DNA from: Meghimatium bilineatum
Taxonomy: Eukaryota > Mollusca > Gastropoda > Stylommatophora > Philomycidae
Direction: 5' to 3'
Assembly (NCBI GenBank): GCA_034231615.1
Contig: CM067298.1
Coordinates: forward strand, 37,144,127-37,208,126
Length of the DNA stretch: 64,000 bases
Shown here: positions 9,632 to 20,683 of the stretch, one piece after another
How the letters are laid out: each line of letters opens with the position of its first letter
How positions within the stretch are numbered: position 1 is the first letter of the stretch
The notes under the pieces: model-generated
What the model was told of the DNA's origin: nothing
What the model saw: only the letters and a program-made list of their open reading frames with translations
Database searches by the model: none
Made by a program: the position numbers and the translations under genes

Positions 9632-10440
9632 GATAGACAATAGACAATATTATCAAGATTGAATGGATTGCAGCAGTTGCTACGAATTTTGTTTTTACAG
9701 TATTAAGGATTTTATTTTATGTGAAAAAGAAATTTTACAGTAATTGCTGGTATAGGCGTATCTTCATTTGTTGTAGCATGGGTAAAAATAAAATATTTCA
9801 AATGTAACATTTTTCTTTCATTTACATTGAGATTATATGCGCTGAGATACAAAGTTAACAGTTAAACATTTATGAAATTGTATTATTATTTACAATCTAG
9901 TCAGTTTAAAATAAACGTAACCATACATTGTACTTACCATAATCATCATCATCTTTGTCCTAGTATGAGCATTCTAAGTACTAGTGTTGAGATTCTGTAA
10001 TCGTAGACCAAAATATTTCCTGAGTGCATTCTACAATGCGGAGAAAATTAAATGTAGCGCAAGTCGAGCATTTAATATTATCAGTCTAGGCCTTTTATTT
10101 TTCACCTCTTATCCTAACACCTTCTAGTTTGCTCTGCTTAGAGAAAACTTCACATCTTATAAAATGACTAAATCGCGACAGCCAACTACTTTTAACGATT
10201 GTCACTATGGTCTTGTTGTCCAGCAAGGATAGGCTATATATTATATATTAATATCTCATATGTCTTGACATTGATATATATGTCACTTCGGTTGTGTTTT
10301 TTTTTTCATATGCTCATTATTATATTGATGTTGTCAAAATCCTTTTCCTTCTCATTTTGCCTCTGTCCTTGCTTATAATTCTTCTTATTTTTCTATTCAT
10401 AATCCAATGAATCGTTAAGATCGATAATTGTAGTTGGTTT
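9632..10440. other. no recognisable gene
   Basis: AT-rich intron 1 sequence downstream of the LINE. No long frame, no repeat shared with other parts of the window and no inverted repeat was seen. Confidence 0.4.
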
Positions 10441-10449
10441 AATGGAAGC

Positions 10450-11650
10450 GTAACCCATCTTTCTGCCAATATTCTTCTTCCACTTTCAATATATGGTCCT
10501 CACATCTTATCCATAATTATTTGTGCATGGCAGAGAGCATAGTATATGCAATTTTCTGAACATCATTAAGTTTGAAGGTGTTATTTTCCTTTGCCACTGC
10601 TTCCTTTAAATTTTAGCCCAAACAAATTCTATTGGATTTAAATGTGAATGGTACAGTGGTAATCTTTTACATCTGCGTTATGCTCCTCTATAACTTTGTC
10701 AATGTGAAAAGTCTTGGCTCTGTGTGCATTCTTTATCAACATCAGTAACTCCGGTTTCCAGTGCATATCAGTAAATGGAAATGTTCTTTTCTAAGCCATA
10801 TGTTAATCTCTCCCTTAGTAGATGAGGATGTAGGGATCTTATCTTCACATGCAGCAACATTATGGTTGGAAGCGTTGTCCATAACCAGACATGAGGATCT
10901 ATCTAATGATGGAATTATAGTCTTTTCTATCATCTCTCTAAATATATGACCATTCATCTCAGCATGGTAGTCTCGATTATCAGTAGATTTGGATATGGAA
11001 ATGAGTTCACCACCATTCTTCAATGGAATATTTTGTCTGCTACCTGCATGTGCCATTATTAATCTTTGACCATTGCTGCTTGGTACATATTTTTTTAAGG
11101 TCAGGTGCATGCCGAAAACTGACCGACAGGTATGGAGAACTATGACATCCGCCCTATGTGCCAAACTTGGCAAAAGACGAACTGACTGACTGACTGAATG
11201 ACACATCTTTTAATAGTTCCATCTACATTCATTTTCATTAGTATGGTGAGAGTTTATCCATGTTTCATCTGTATATACAATATCATAATTTTCTTTACGC
11301 ATCTCACTGATTTGCCTCATATTTACTTCTCGTAGTTACTAAATGTGGTTTTTCAACAAATGATGCTTCTGCTACATGTATGTAATTTAGTTTTAGAAAT
11401 GTGAATGTCATTATTTTCTGTATACATTTTCAATTGCTTTAATGTCAATGTTCTTTACAATCCAAAATTCTTTGAATTGCTCTCTTAATTATTTTCATCA
11501 TCAAAATTATCTACAACATTTTTCTTTCCTCTCCTTTTTTTTTATTGTTTTTAAATCTGGTTATCTCCGAGTCACCACCTTAATAGTGTGAAATACTATG
11601 ACATAGAGTTCTGCTTCACGCTTCTTGTGAAAAATATTTGTACAATTTCA
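10450..11650 (-). pseudogene. Tc1/mariner-type (DDE_3) transposase remnant
   Basis: Minus-strand pieces in order: an N-terminal helix IKRAIQRILDCKEH (about 11480), NYDIVYTDETWINSHHTNE (about 11290) with the first catalytic Asp, SSCLVMDNASNHNVAACEDK (about 10900) with the second Asp, KIPTSSSTKGEINIWLRK, and YHSHLNPIEFVWAK (about 10650) with the final Glu of the D-D-E triad. Frameshifts and an apparent short insertion at about 11100-11220 break the frame. The blocks fit IS630/Tc1/mariner transposases that cut DNA at TA sites. No terminal repeats were found. Antisense to the PARP14-like gene. Confidence 0.75.
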
Positions 11651-11659
11651 TAGTTATAC

Positions 11660-12758
11660 TTGTCTCAGTGTAACGAATTTAACTTTCAAAGACATGTTTA
11701 TAATATAGTTGTAACTGCTGCTTCATGTAATTACTTTCAAAAACATGATATGTTGAAGACATCACAATTAAAAAAATTTTTAATATGAGATACACCTTTG
11801 AGGAAAATGACATTATACTATTGTTTTAATATAATGAACTATGAAATCTCTAAAAAAAAAATGCTTGCTTAATGTGGCACACATGTAAATATTAATTTAC
11901 ATTCTAAGATTGTGCTATTTGATGCATGAAGATGATCACTAAAAACATTTCACATCAATATAATTTAATCAATAATGACGTCTTTGTATTTCATCCTGCA
12001 TTTAATTGGATAGTATATTCACACATTTTTAATGTAGACTGTAATGTAATGTAGACCCGTCTACTATTATGACTATCAACAGAAAAATATTGTTACTTTA
12101 AAAACGGCATTCGTAGCGACTACTGCGATAAATCTGTTCAATGTAGATAATAATTAATCATAAATCTGTAACGTGGTTAAGAAATAATGCACTCGTACAA
12201 AATATGAAGCCTCTACGATCAGTAATTACAGAGAAAATAGACAACTATTTATGAACGCACTAACATGGCATTCACAAAGATATGTTCACAGATCAGTACC
12301 TCTTCTATTTATCTGTTAATCAGACAATCATAAAAATTGATTGCAAAATGTATTTTATATTAATTTTCTTGCGCAATTACTTCTGATTTGTGCAGTGTTA
12401 TTCCCCTTGCCCTGGAAATTAAGTCTCTAGTTTTTCCTGAACAGCTGGAATTTAAAGGGTTAATATCTAACTTGTTCACATTTCGGAAATAGACAAAACA
12501 TTAGTAGACATATGATGTGTGATTGGACCCGTGTATCATTTTTATTTACCAATCTTCATCATCAGATTATATTTTTCTTTAGTGAAGTAGAAATCATTTT
12601 GTCTAAGCTGTTCTGAAAGTCATGCATTATTTTGTATGGAGAATCAAAATATTTATAATTACTGTAATATATTTTGGTTACTGTTAAGTTAACAAGCCAA
12701 AGAGATATACTGCTTGTGTTTTTATTCTGTATTTATAATGATGAGGGTTTTTTTGTAG
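11660..12758. other. intron sequence, nothing recognised
   Basis: AT-rich. The only supported feature is the pyrimidine-rich acceptor TTTTTTTGTAG ending at 12758, directly before the next exon. No repeat or coding frame was recognised. Confidence 0.45.
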
Positions 12759-12825
12759 GCTTTTATCCAAGAACTTCAGCTGCGACTTCAAAAAGGTGAA
12801 GAGTCAGGATTTTTTGGAAAAGTGT
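12759..12825 (+). CDS. PARP14-like gene, exon 2
   Basis: 67 nt between a T-rich acceptor (TTTTTTTGTAG) and a consensus donor GTGT|GTAAGT. In phase 0 it reads AFIQELQLRLQKGEESGFFG then KV plus one base. It continues the final helix of the macro-like domain and leads into a linker. The phase of its end (one base, T) fits the start of the 42-nt exon at 20642, whereas joining directly to 23651 would make a stop codon (T+AG). This is the main argument that another small exon lies between. Confidence 0.7.
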
Positions 12826-13066
12826 GTAAGTAGAGCTATTTAACAGCTATTGTATGAGGCAGCTCTGCAGGTCTTATAAAGTGGCCTAACAGATCTACCA
12901 TTATGTAACAGTATGCTTGTAGTAGATATGAGTATATAATGAAGCTTTTCATGCAGTGAAAATCCCTTCAACATTCATTTTACATTTATAAATGTTTCAT
13001 GTTTTCCCCCACTCATGGATTAAATGCATGTCTTGTCTCAATTTCTTACTTTTGTCTCCATCATAT

Positions 13067-14492
13067 CTTCTTCTGCATTCAGCATGTGGTCATGCTATAC
13101 CGTCAGACCTGTCATCAAGACGAAGTCCACTGTCTTCTCCAGGTCAGAGCGGCTGCCCCATAGCTTTTATCTCAAGTCTGTATCCTCTGGCCAGGTCTGC
13201 TGTCTTTGCTCTTTGTATGTTGGGCAGTCCTGAAGTATGTGTTCTGGAGTCTGGGTTCCGAATCCACATGGGCATTCATCTGTGTATGAGATCCTTAATC
13301 GATAAAGGTGACCCAACAGTCTGCAGTGGCCTGTTCTAAGGCAAAATATTGTGGTCTGTTGATATCTTTGGAGGAGATGTATTGCATCATGTTCGTATTC
13401 CCCTTCCATTTCTTTCTTCCGCTTTGCTGAGTATGTGTTGTGGATTATTGTTTTTACTTCTCCGTAAGACAGTGGGTGTCTGTGTTACTCCATTTCACTT
13501 CTTGCCTTTGACAGAGCATCCGCTTTCTCATTTCCCATGTTTCCACAGTGTGATGTTATCCACTGAAGGGCAATAGCTGTTGATTTTTGGATCTGTCTTA
13601 GCTCATGTCTGATGTTGTACAGAAGGCTTTCGTTTCTGTTGCTCTGGATTGATTCCAGTAGGGATCTGCAATCTGTGAATATGGCTATCTTCTTTGGTCT
13701 TGGCAGTCCTGGTTCAGTGAAGGCTTTCAGTGCTTGATGGAGTGCAACTGCTTCTGCTCTAAAATTAGAGGAGTATTTCCCGGTTGGAAAAGCTTTTGAT
13801 ATTGTCTTCCCATCTCTGAGTCTTATAAAAATTCCACCTCCTCCATTCCTTACTGCTCCTTCTGCCGATCCATCTGTGTAGACATGTGTCCAATCCTTGG
13901 GATTGTATTTTATTTCTATCATCTCCAGTGTCAATGCTTTTAGTTGAGGTGGAGTTTGGTATTCCTTATTAATTATTCCAGGAACCTGTGTTATTATGGA
14001 GACATTCTGGAGACTATTGCCTGGCTCTTCAAAGTCCGTTAGAGTTTCAATTTCATTTGGGAGGTTTGTGAGGATTTCTTTATGTTGTTCATGGATATCT
14101 TTAGAGATGTGACAGAAGCTGGTTCTCTTCAACCTGCTTGTGGTTGATCTAGAAATTTGCGCATACATCGGATGGTTTGGCATGCGCTTAATTTTTTCCC
14201 TTTGAACAAGCACTCTTTCTTCTCTTCTGTCATCCAGTGGGCGGATGTTTGCATGTTTTTCCATTGCATGGATTGGAGTGGTTTTCATCCCTCCAGAGAT
14301 AAGTCGAAGTCCTGCATTTTGTACTTTAGATAGGCGATTAGTGTTTGTTTTTGATGCTGATGCCCAGGCTGTCATTCCATATTCTACTACAGGTCTGACT
14401 GTACCCATGTAGACTTTTCTGAGAATATTTCCATTTGCTCCCCAGCTTGTTCCTGCAAGTTTCTTCATCAAGGATAGCCTCCTGGTTGCTTT
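13067..14492 (-). mobile_element. 5'-truncated RNase H LINE of a second family
   Basis: Minus-strand copy that begins inside the RT thumb and runs to a GCAGAAGAAG tail (ending at 13067). A short direct repeat TCATAT at 13061-13066 and 14493-14498 directly brackets it and may be the target duplication (6 bp, weak). Its protein is related to, but clearly different from, the LINE at 5568-9620. 5' truncation with a 3' tail is the normal result of incomplete target-primed reverse transcription. Confidence 0.7.
13485..14471 (-). CDS. LINE RT thumb and RNase H fragment
   Basis: 328 codons, open. It starts MMKKLAGTSWGANGNILRKV, homologous to the RT thumb of the first LINE (LRKLSGTTWG...ILSKV). RNase H motifs: HVYTDGSAEGAVRNGG, FRAEAVALH, IFTDCRSLLES and ITSHCGNMGNEKADALS, so all catalytic acids are kept. 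After a frame break, the minus strand at 13409-13167 gives RTGHCRLLGHLYRL and CPCGFGTQTPEHILQDCP, the terminal Cys/His knuckle. There is no start codon of its own; the fragment is 5'-truncated and not functional as an element. Confidence 0.85.
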   Translation of the reverse strand: MMKKLAGTSWGANGNILRKVYMGTVRPVVEYGMTAWASASKTNTNRLSKVQNAGLRLISGGMKTTPIHAMEKHANIRPLDDRREERVLVQREKIKRMPNHPMYAQISRSTTSRLKRTSFCHISKDIHEQHKEILTNLPNEIETLTDFEEPGNSLQNVSIITQVPGIINKEYQTPPQLKALTLEMIEIKYNPKDWTHVYTDGSAEGAVRNGGGGIFIRLRDGKTISKAFPTGKYSSNFRAEAVALHQALKAFTEPGLPRPKKIAIFTDCRSLLESIQSNRNESLLYNIRHELRQIQKSTAIALQWITSHCGNMGNEKADALSKARSEME

Positions 14493-14650
14493 TCATATAA
14501 TCCCCATGGATTAGGAAAAGATGCACGTCAACGGATGTTGCACCTTTATTCTTCTATGACAGACTCTTAGGTGGCAGAGAGTTTCAAATGTGTTGTCACT
14601 GCAGACGGATCAACAAAACTGATGAAAGAATGATGAACTTGTTTGTCCAT

Positions 14651-14839
14651 ACTCCTGGCAGGATTTGATGAAATATATGCCACACTCCTGGCAGGATGTG
14701 ATGAAATATATGCCACACTCCTGGCAGGATGTGATGAAATATATGCCACACTCCTGGCAGGATTTGATGAAATATATGCCACACTCCTGGCAGGATTTGA
14801 TGAAATATATGCCACACTCCTGGCAGGATGTGATGATCC
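14651..14839 (+). repeat. 33-bp minisatellite, about 5.7 copies
   Basis: The unit starts ACTCCTGGCAGGATKTGATG and ends AAATATATGCCAC. Five full copies occupy 14651-14815 and a partial sixth follows. Copies differ almost only at one G/T position. Because 33 is a multiple of 3 and the unit contains no stop in several frames, overlapping open frames appear on both strands; these are a by-product of the repeat. It lies in PARP intron 2. Confidence 0.95.
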
Positions 14840-14957
14840 TTGGATGCTGCTGCACTAGAATGGTTCCCTTTGGGAATCAAACATGCAATCATAAACCCCC
14901 TAACACTACCATGCCATCAAAACAAACCTTATATGAGCTCAGGTTCATATAAAGTAA

Positions 14958-17000
14958 CCTTGGTGTACACGAGTACACCTACTGGCTGTGCAGTTCTCCT
15001 ACTGGTGTGCAGTTCTGACGAGCAATCAGTTTTGAAATTCAATAATGTGTGGTATCTGTAGAAGCAGGGATATTGGTACAAAGTGACCTTACACACTGCA
15101 CACACGTACTGAGTCTGGTAGCCCTTCTTTGGCTGATCTGAACAGACCACACAGTTAGGAAGTGCAGGCTTGCCACCATTTAGGATTGATAGAAATGTTG
15201 TGTGTTGGTGCTATTGCCATCCTATCTGGTGGGTGACTTGTTCTTCTTCCACTAGTGGAAGAGGAAGGCCTAGACTGGCAACCCTCATCAAGCCCATGAA
15301 CGATCTGCAGGTGTAATTTTTCCACCTTGACTCGGCCAAGATGTTTGACCCACCACAGGACAAGTGAATTCACAAAGCAAGCTTCCAACATGTCAAGGAA
15401 CATTTTCTTCCACCACTTGCAGGTCCTGTGGGCTAACAAATAATAAGTTAGCCGCTTGTCAACATGATCAAAAGCTCCCATATGATGGGTATAGGCCTGT
15501 ATAATGTATGTTTTTAATCATGTCCCTCACATCACCATCATGACATTTATAATGGATCTTCCTATTGAAGGTCTGCACATCATGTACAGATGTCATCAAA
15601 TTAACTTGGATTCTGTCATACCATACAATTTAGAGAATGTTGCCATCGCTAGCAGTATGGAGTGGGTCACCAGCCAAGAGCTTTGCAGGCTTAATCGCAG
15701 GAGGAACCCTTTGCAATTCAAACGTAGTGTGGCGAAAGCGCCTATCTGGCTCTCTGCAAGCTCCTTGAAAAGGACAGTAGAGGAAAAGAAACTATCCATG
15801 TAGACAACATGGCCTTTAACATGCATGGGGGCTAACAAATGGCTCACAACATTGTGAGCCAACCCTTTGTTTCGGTCCACATTGTCCTTCTTCCCAAGGT
15901 ACAGCTTCCAGTGCCAGAGATAACTAGTCTTTGAGTCAGCCAGTACTCAAGCTTTTATACCCCACTTTGAGGGTTTCTTGGGCATGTACTGCATAAGATT
16001 AGTCTTACACTTGAAAGCAATCATGCTTTCATCAACACTAATTTATCTGAAGAGACCATAATATTGTTGAGACAGAGGAAGAAGTTGGTCAACAAACACT
16101 TGTATCTTAAACACCTTACTGTGGCCAGGTAGCTCTTGTGCAATAGGTTTTGAGTTGTCCACAAGGTGCAAGAATGAAAGAATAGCTAAAACTCTGTCCC
16201 CACTCATGACATTCCTAAACCCATGCATCTCAAGAAGACAATCATTTGACCAATACAAATCATAGGATCGTTTGGTCAGTCCCATCAAGAGCACCAAAGC
16301 AACACAAGCTCTTATCTCATCAGCTGTGACTTCCTTCCACAGCTTCACACAAGATTGCATCCGGTCCCTTCGATTCACTAACCTGCTTAGCGTATATATT
16401 ATTTTTAGTCACCAACATGTTGAAAATATCATCTTTAATAAACAGACGAAACACGTGTACTTCACTAATGTTATCAGCTAAACCTGTAGGCCCAACAACT
16501 TCATCAAAGTCGCTAAGCCAATCATGGCTATATCCCGAAGGGACATGAGAATTTTCAACAATTTTGGTTCGTCCTCCAAAATGTCATCAGACATGCTGCC
16601 AACAGAATCAGTGTCACTAATATTATCTGTATTTAGCACCACATCATCTAATGGAGTGATATTTACCTCTGAATTGCACAATTTCTTCCTCATCAGAATC
16701 AGCATCCATTATAATTTCAACAAAAATGATTTCCATGATGAACAAACTTGATGGCTTGGGTATCTGTAGGAAAACACTGATTACAACATCTTGCCACTAC
16801 AGATAATTTTGTAAAAGGGACATAGTCGACATAGAAATGTGCTAACTTCAACTGCGCATGTCCTCAATTATGTGCATTAACCAATTAGGCTGTGCCAAGT
16901 ACTATAAACACTACATAGCAATGAACAAGTGCACTCAACAGCAGTTGACAAGAGATGTGTAAAAAGTTGTTGAATGCACTAAACCGCCATGTGCTTAAGG
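14958..17000 (-). mobile_element. piggyBac element remnant
   Basis: The transposase pieces run on the minus strand from about 16710 to 15040. Probable ends: at the right, GTGCTTAAGG followed by TTAA (17001-17004); at the left, GTAA (14954-14957, a degraded TTAA) followed by CCTTGGTGTAC. The two ends reading inward, CCTTAAGCAC and CCTTGGTGTA, are only weakly similar, so the left boundary is less certain than the right. Length of about 2.04 kb suits a piggyBac element. Confidence 0.55.
15040..16710 (-). pseudogene. piggyBac transposase (DDE_Tnp_1_7), broken
   Basis: Pieces in order on the minus strand: an acidic N-terminus (NISDTDSVGSMSDDILEDE, about 16620); the core with DEIRACVALVLLMGLTKRS and MSGDRVLAILSFLHLVDNS (16378-16150); GHVVYMDSFFSSTVLFKELA (about 15800) with a catalytic Asp; FDHVDKRLTYYLLAHRTCKW (about 15460); and the C-terminal cysteine-rich domain (CVVCS, CAVCKVTL, PCFYRYHT, about 15150-15050). 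Known piggyBac transposases cut at TTAA and leave no footprint. Several frameshifts and stops separate the pieces, so this copy is dead. Confidence 0.85.
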
Positions 17001-17004
17001 TTAA

Positions 17005-17915
17005 ATTAACATAGTATTTATTGCTCTCAGTTTCAATTCAGTGCTGACTTATCTATTTATATCTATTATGTTTTTATTTATGGACCATTTCAATCTTTAC
17101 ATCAGTCTCCCACATACTTGAGATTTACTAAGGTTTACACTTATAAAAATCGTATTATCATTGATTATGTCAGATCAATTTATTGATGTACCTTTTGGCA
17201 CTGTGGCTATGCTTGGCAGTGTATCGGCTTGCTCAAATACCTGCATGTCTGGGCACTAATATTAAGGTAATCTTACTGGTCGCAGATTGCATCAATAACT
17301 CCACCCATTTATGGTGGACACCTCCTGCTTCAACTTTGCGAACCATGTTCATTGAATATTAAGTATACATGCTTGAGAATAGTCTTGTGACACCAGCTAT
17401 TACAGTGTCTCCATCACAGTTTTTATCTCCATCGATAGACTTCTTGTGGTTGCTTTTAAGCTACTGCTGGATGGACCGTTATATAATAGGACAATGCAGA
17501 AAAAGTCCAAGCACATTGTTCTGATGATGATTGACTGGCCATCAATGTATAGGTTGATTGGTTGCTAATCCAGCGATCCATGGGCTCATGCTCTTTGACC
17601 CAATAATTGTAGATGATTGCTTCATTTTCTGCAACAAAAGGATATCATTATCATTCACCATTTAGTAGTTGTGATCATATTGTACTGAAGACTTTGTACA
17701 TAGTATTCCTCAATTATATATGTAATTAAGAAATACACTACAACATCATGTGCCTTTTACCAAATTGCATAGGTGCAATCATGGATCTCCAAAATCAGCT
17801 ATCCAGTCAACAACAAAATGCAATCTTCACCTTATTTTTTTTACATATGACATCAAGGTTGTCCAGAGTTTTTTTTATATGTATTGACCCGGATTTTTGA
17901 CTATCATCCATATGT
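17005..17915. other. intron sequence with a short copy of a dispersed repeat
   Basis: No coding frame recognised. At 17555-17622 the sequence (GGTTGATTGGTTGCTAATCC, then CATGGGCTCATGC and CTTTGACCCAAT) matches, in reverse orientation, the start of the repeat nested in the LINE at 27.93-27.99 kb. The rest of this stretch is unassigned. Confidence 0.5.
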
Positions 17916-17919
17916 TACC

Positions 17920-18157
17920 AGAGCCCAAAAGGAGAGCAAAATTAGTAACATTGTGATCTTAATGCATTTTGTAAGAGGAATAATGAGGTTTTGGAAATGG
18001 AGTTGGTTGTCCCATCTCATAGATTAAAGCGACCTAGAAGCTATGCTGAAGTCATGTTTGTCAGATTGAAAGGTGCAGATATTACAGCACAACTGTGAAT
18101 CATGACAATGTATCCAATACTATGGACTACATCTGCTAATCAGCAGAAATTGAGAAT
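17920..18157 (+). repeat. SINE-B copy
   Basis: Diverged copy of the SINE-B family best preserved at 24762-25048 (which lies on minus). Shared blocks: GGAGTTGGTTGTCCCATCTC, GCTGAAGTCATG, AAAGGTGCAGATATTACAGC, GGACTACATCTGCTAATC and TTGAGAATGAAC at the 3' end. No target duplication found. Confidence 0.65.
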
Positions 18158-20260
18158 GAACAAAGACTGGCTGTTATATATTTTGTTAAAAGAAATTGAC
18201 CATGTTTCTTAGACTTCTGCATTTCACACTACCGGTAATCAAATGAATCCAAGAAATAGGCTTAAATGAAAAAGATTGGAATAATCTAACAAGACATGAC
18301 TCTACTAAGATGATGTTGGAGCGTCAGATATGGTTGTAATGGAGCGATTAGATATCAAAGATATCAAGGTATTCTTTATGTAAAGATCAAGAGTACGGTA
18401 TGCACTAGGAGGGGTAGTCTATGTAATTTTCTTATCGTATCCGGAGAACAAATCATCAGTAGCAGATGACTTTTTATTGATGAAATGATAATGGAGATGA
18501 TGATAGCTGTGAATGTCTTGAAGAAGAGAGTGTTGATCATATGCAGGATGGAGAGGGATAAACGTGAGGCCTTTTATAAGGATAGAAATTCCACTATAAG
18601 AAAGACTACGGTTTGAAGGAATGCAAACAACCCAAGCACCAGAATGACAAGATTGATGAACATTAGCACTAGTGGTAAGACGTGGTAGAGAAATATTAGA
18701 ATAAGTATTAAAGCAAGATAGTGGACAATTAGTGCAAGTAGTTGAGCTAGAAAGTGGACGATTAGTGTTAGATGTGGAGCAAATGGAATTTGTGGAGCGC
18801 ATAAAAGTCATACAACTGCCTATTGAGAATGGCATGACAGTTTCAATGACATGAGGAAGCTACAAATATCCATACAATTCACAAACTAAAAATGCTAAGT
18901 ATTAAGTGTTACATATGCTCTAGTGATCATTAATAAAAATATTCAAGAATTGTGTGCTTAATATATGAATACTATTGTATGTATGGAACTGAATACTGAA
19001 TAGAAACATGAAAAGTAATGTCTAAAATGTTAGTTTTCCATACTAGTTTGTTTTTTTAATGACATACAATATTCTGAGCTGGTGTTCTGAATGATCTTAG
19101 GGAGATATAATAAGTGACCAATGTAACTAATGCTTATAAATCTGTGATCTTGTGCAGACTACAGTAGCATGTCAAGAGAAGGGTTGCTAAATAAGAGATT
19201 TATGCAGGTAACCAGAGGAGACTGGTAAATATACTTGAAGTAGGTAGTGTCAATCACTGAACGCTGAGGAATATCTTGAGGAGGTCTGATCACTTATGGA
19301 ATGTTAGTTTGACATGCAGTGAGGATAATCTGCAGACTAACTATCCAATAGAAAATTCTGGGCAGACAAAAACATTAGGCGCTGCTATCTAGGAGTAATA
19401 AAAAAGTATATTCAAGCAAGTATGACAGCAAGTATGACAGTATGATTCAAGATAATGAATTGATTACATCCTTAGAATAAAGCCAAATTACTGCACAACA
19501 ACTGCTTTGATATGGACCCTGGAGGACAAACATACAATAGAGTTACCAAGAATAAATGCAAAAAACAGCAGAGGTCAATTGGGACCAATGGGCCACAGTG
19601 TGAATACAGGGATTAACTCTGCAAACCAGGCATATTTGGATAACAGACAGGTAGGGGAGGGCATGTGTAACTAGAAGATTCTTTCTATCCCAGTAAGACT
19701 ATCTATGGAAAGGACACCCAGAATGCGGTCCAAGTCCACCAAAGTCAAAGTGGCACCAGCCCTTGTGGCATGGAGTAATTGGGTGGTCAACTTATTCTCG
19801 CAAATCACAGTTGGACAAACCTTTTTTGGGTTATGGACCAGATTGTGTCTTTCTCATATGACATTGGGCAAAAATGCTTTTTTAGTCATTTGGAACCCCC
19901 AATAGTATTTTTTAATCTCTGGTGCCAGCGCATATAATACTTTTTAGATAAGCCTGTCAGGTCTGAATAAAATGGCGTAGAAGGCCATATTTTGCACACC
20001 GCTATCTAAACCGAGGAATACAGACAGAAAGAAGGTGGTAGACCAGAGCTGAGAAATGCGATAAGGGGTGGTCATTGACATAGCAAGATGGAGAGAGTTT
20101 GTTGTTGCCATTCAGAATACCACAATGCATAATTTTTCTACCATGTTCAATCATATGTCCACATTGATCTGTAATATCTGTGAGTCCGTCTCAAGCTTGT
20201 CTCATTGCTATACAGTTTTTCCTTGAAGTTGGGCATAATATTATTAATATTTGCTATGGT
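18158..20260. other. unassigned intron sequence
   Basis: Contains a 138-codon minus-strand frame (18419-18835) of Ser/Thr/Cys-rich low-complexity composition without recognisable motif, and a 66-codon + frame at 19705. A region at 19500-19900 has fairly long runs without stops, but no domain could be named. It could be an eroded retroelement; this is a guess. Confidence 0.35.
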
Positions 20261-20269
20261 GGACATGGG

Positions 20270-20430
20270 ACAAGGAAGCAGTAACAAGAGGAAGGCATCT
20301 GTTCTACATTAATGTATGGTTCATAAACATGGATACTGAACAAACACTTAGAAGAAAAAATTCATGTCTTTAAGATATTTACAAGAATAGGGATCACTTC
20401 GTGGAAAGGGGTTTTCGGAATCTCAATCTT
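20270..20430 (+). pseudogene. LINE RT C-terminal fragment
   Basis: Plus-strand translation gives TLMYGS, stop, TWILNKHLEEKIHVFKIF and TRIGITSWKG. This corresponds to the L-Y-G-x-E-T-W-T-L ... K-I-x-x-F-E-M block of RTE-like reverse transcriptases. Short and decayed. Confidence 0.6.
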
Positions 20431-20641
20431 CAATATTTTTTTAGTGATCTCTGAGCTAACAAAAATATTGCCTTTATTGTGGTTGAAACATCAGTGTTTT
20501 ACAACAAATAAAATTAAATTTTAACTGAAAGTTAAATGTTTCAATTTGAGTAAATCTGCCTTTATTTACTTTTGGTTTTCAACTCAGTTTATTGGAAATA
20601 CATTTTAAAAGTGTAAATATTGTACACAATTTATGTTACAG

Positions 20642-20683
20642 ATAATTTTTGTAATTTTTGGACATCTGCTAACACAGAGACAG
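20642..20683 (+). CDS. PARP14-like gene, exon 3 (42-nt microexon, tentative)
   Basis: 42 nt between ATGTTACAG and a perfect donor CAG|GTAAGT. With the T left over from exon 2 it reads YNFCNFWTSANTET plus one base (G), which joins to AG of exon 4 to give Glu. It is supported by splice signals on both sides and because it removes the stop that a direct exon 2 to exon 4 splice would create. The upstream pyrimidine tract is weak and the peptide is too short for homology, so this exon is the least certain of the eight. Confidence 0.5.

Noticed and set aside
14643-14952. Several overlapping open frames on both strands across the 33-bp repeat, and its CRISPR-like regularity
   Set aside because: The frames exist because the unit is a multiple of 3 without stops. 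There are no unique spacers between the units, so it is a minisatellite and not a CRISPR array.
15504-15803. 99-codon + frame
   Set aside because: Antisense shadow of the piggyBac transposase remnant.
18419-18835. 138-codon minus-strand frame
   Set aside because: Ser/Thr/Cys-rich with no motif, no splice or start context and no second copy; kept only as unassigned sequence.
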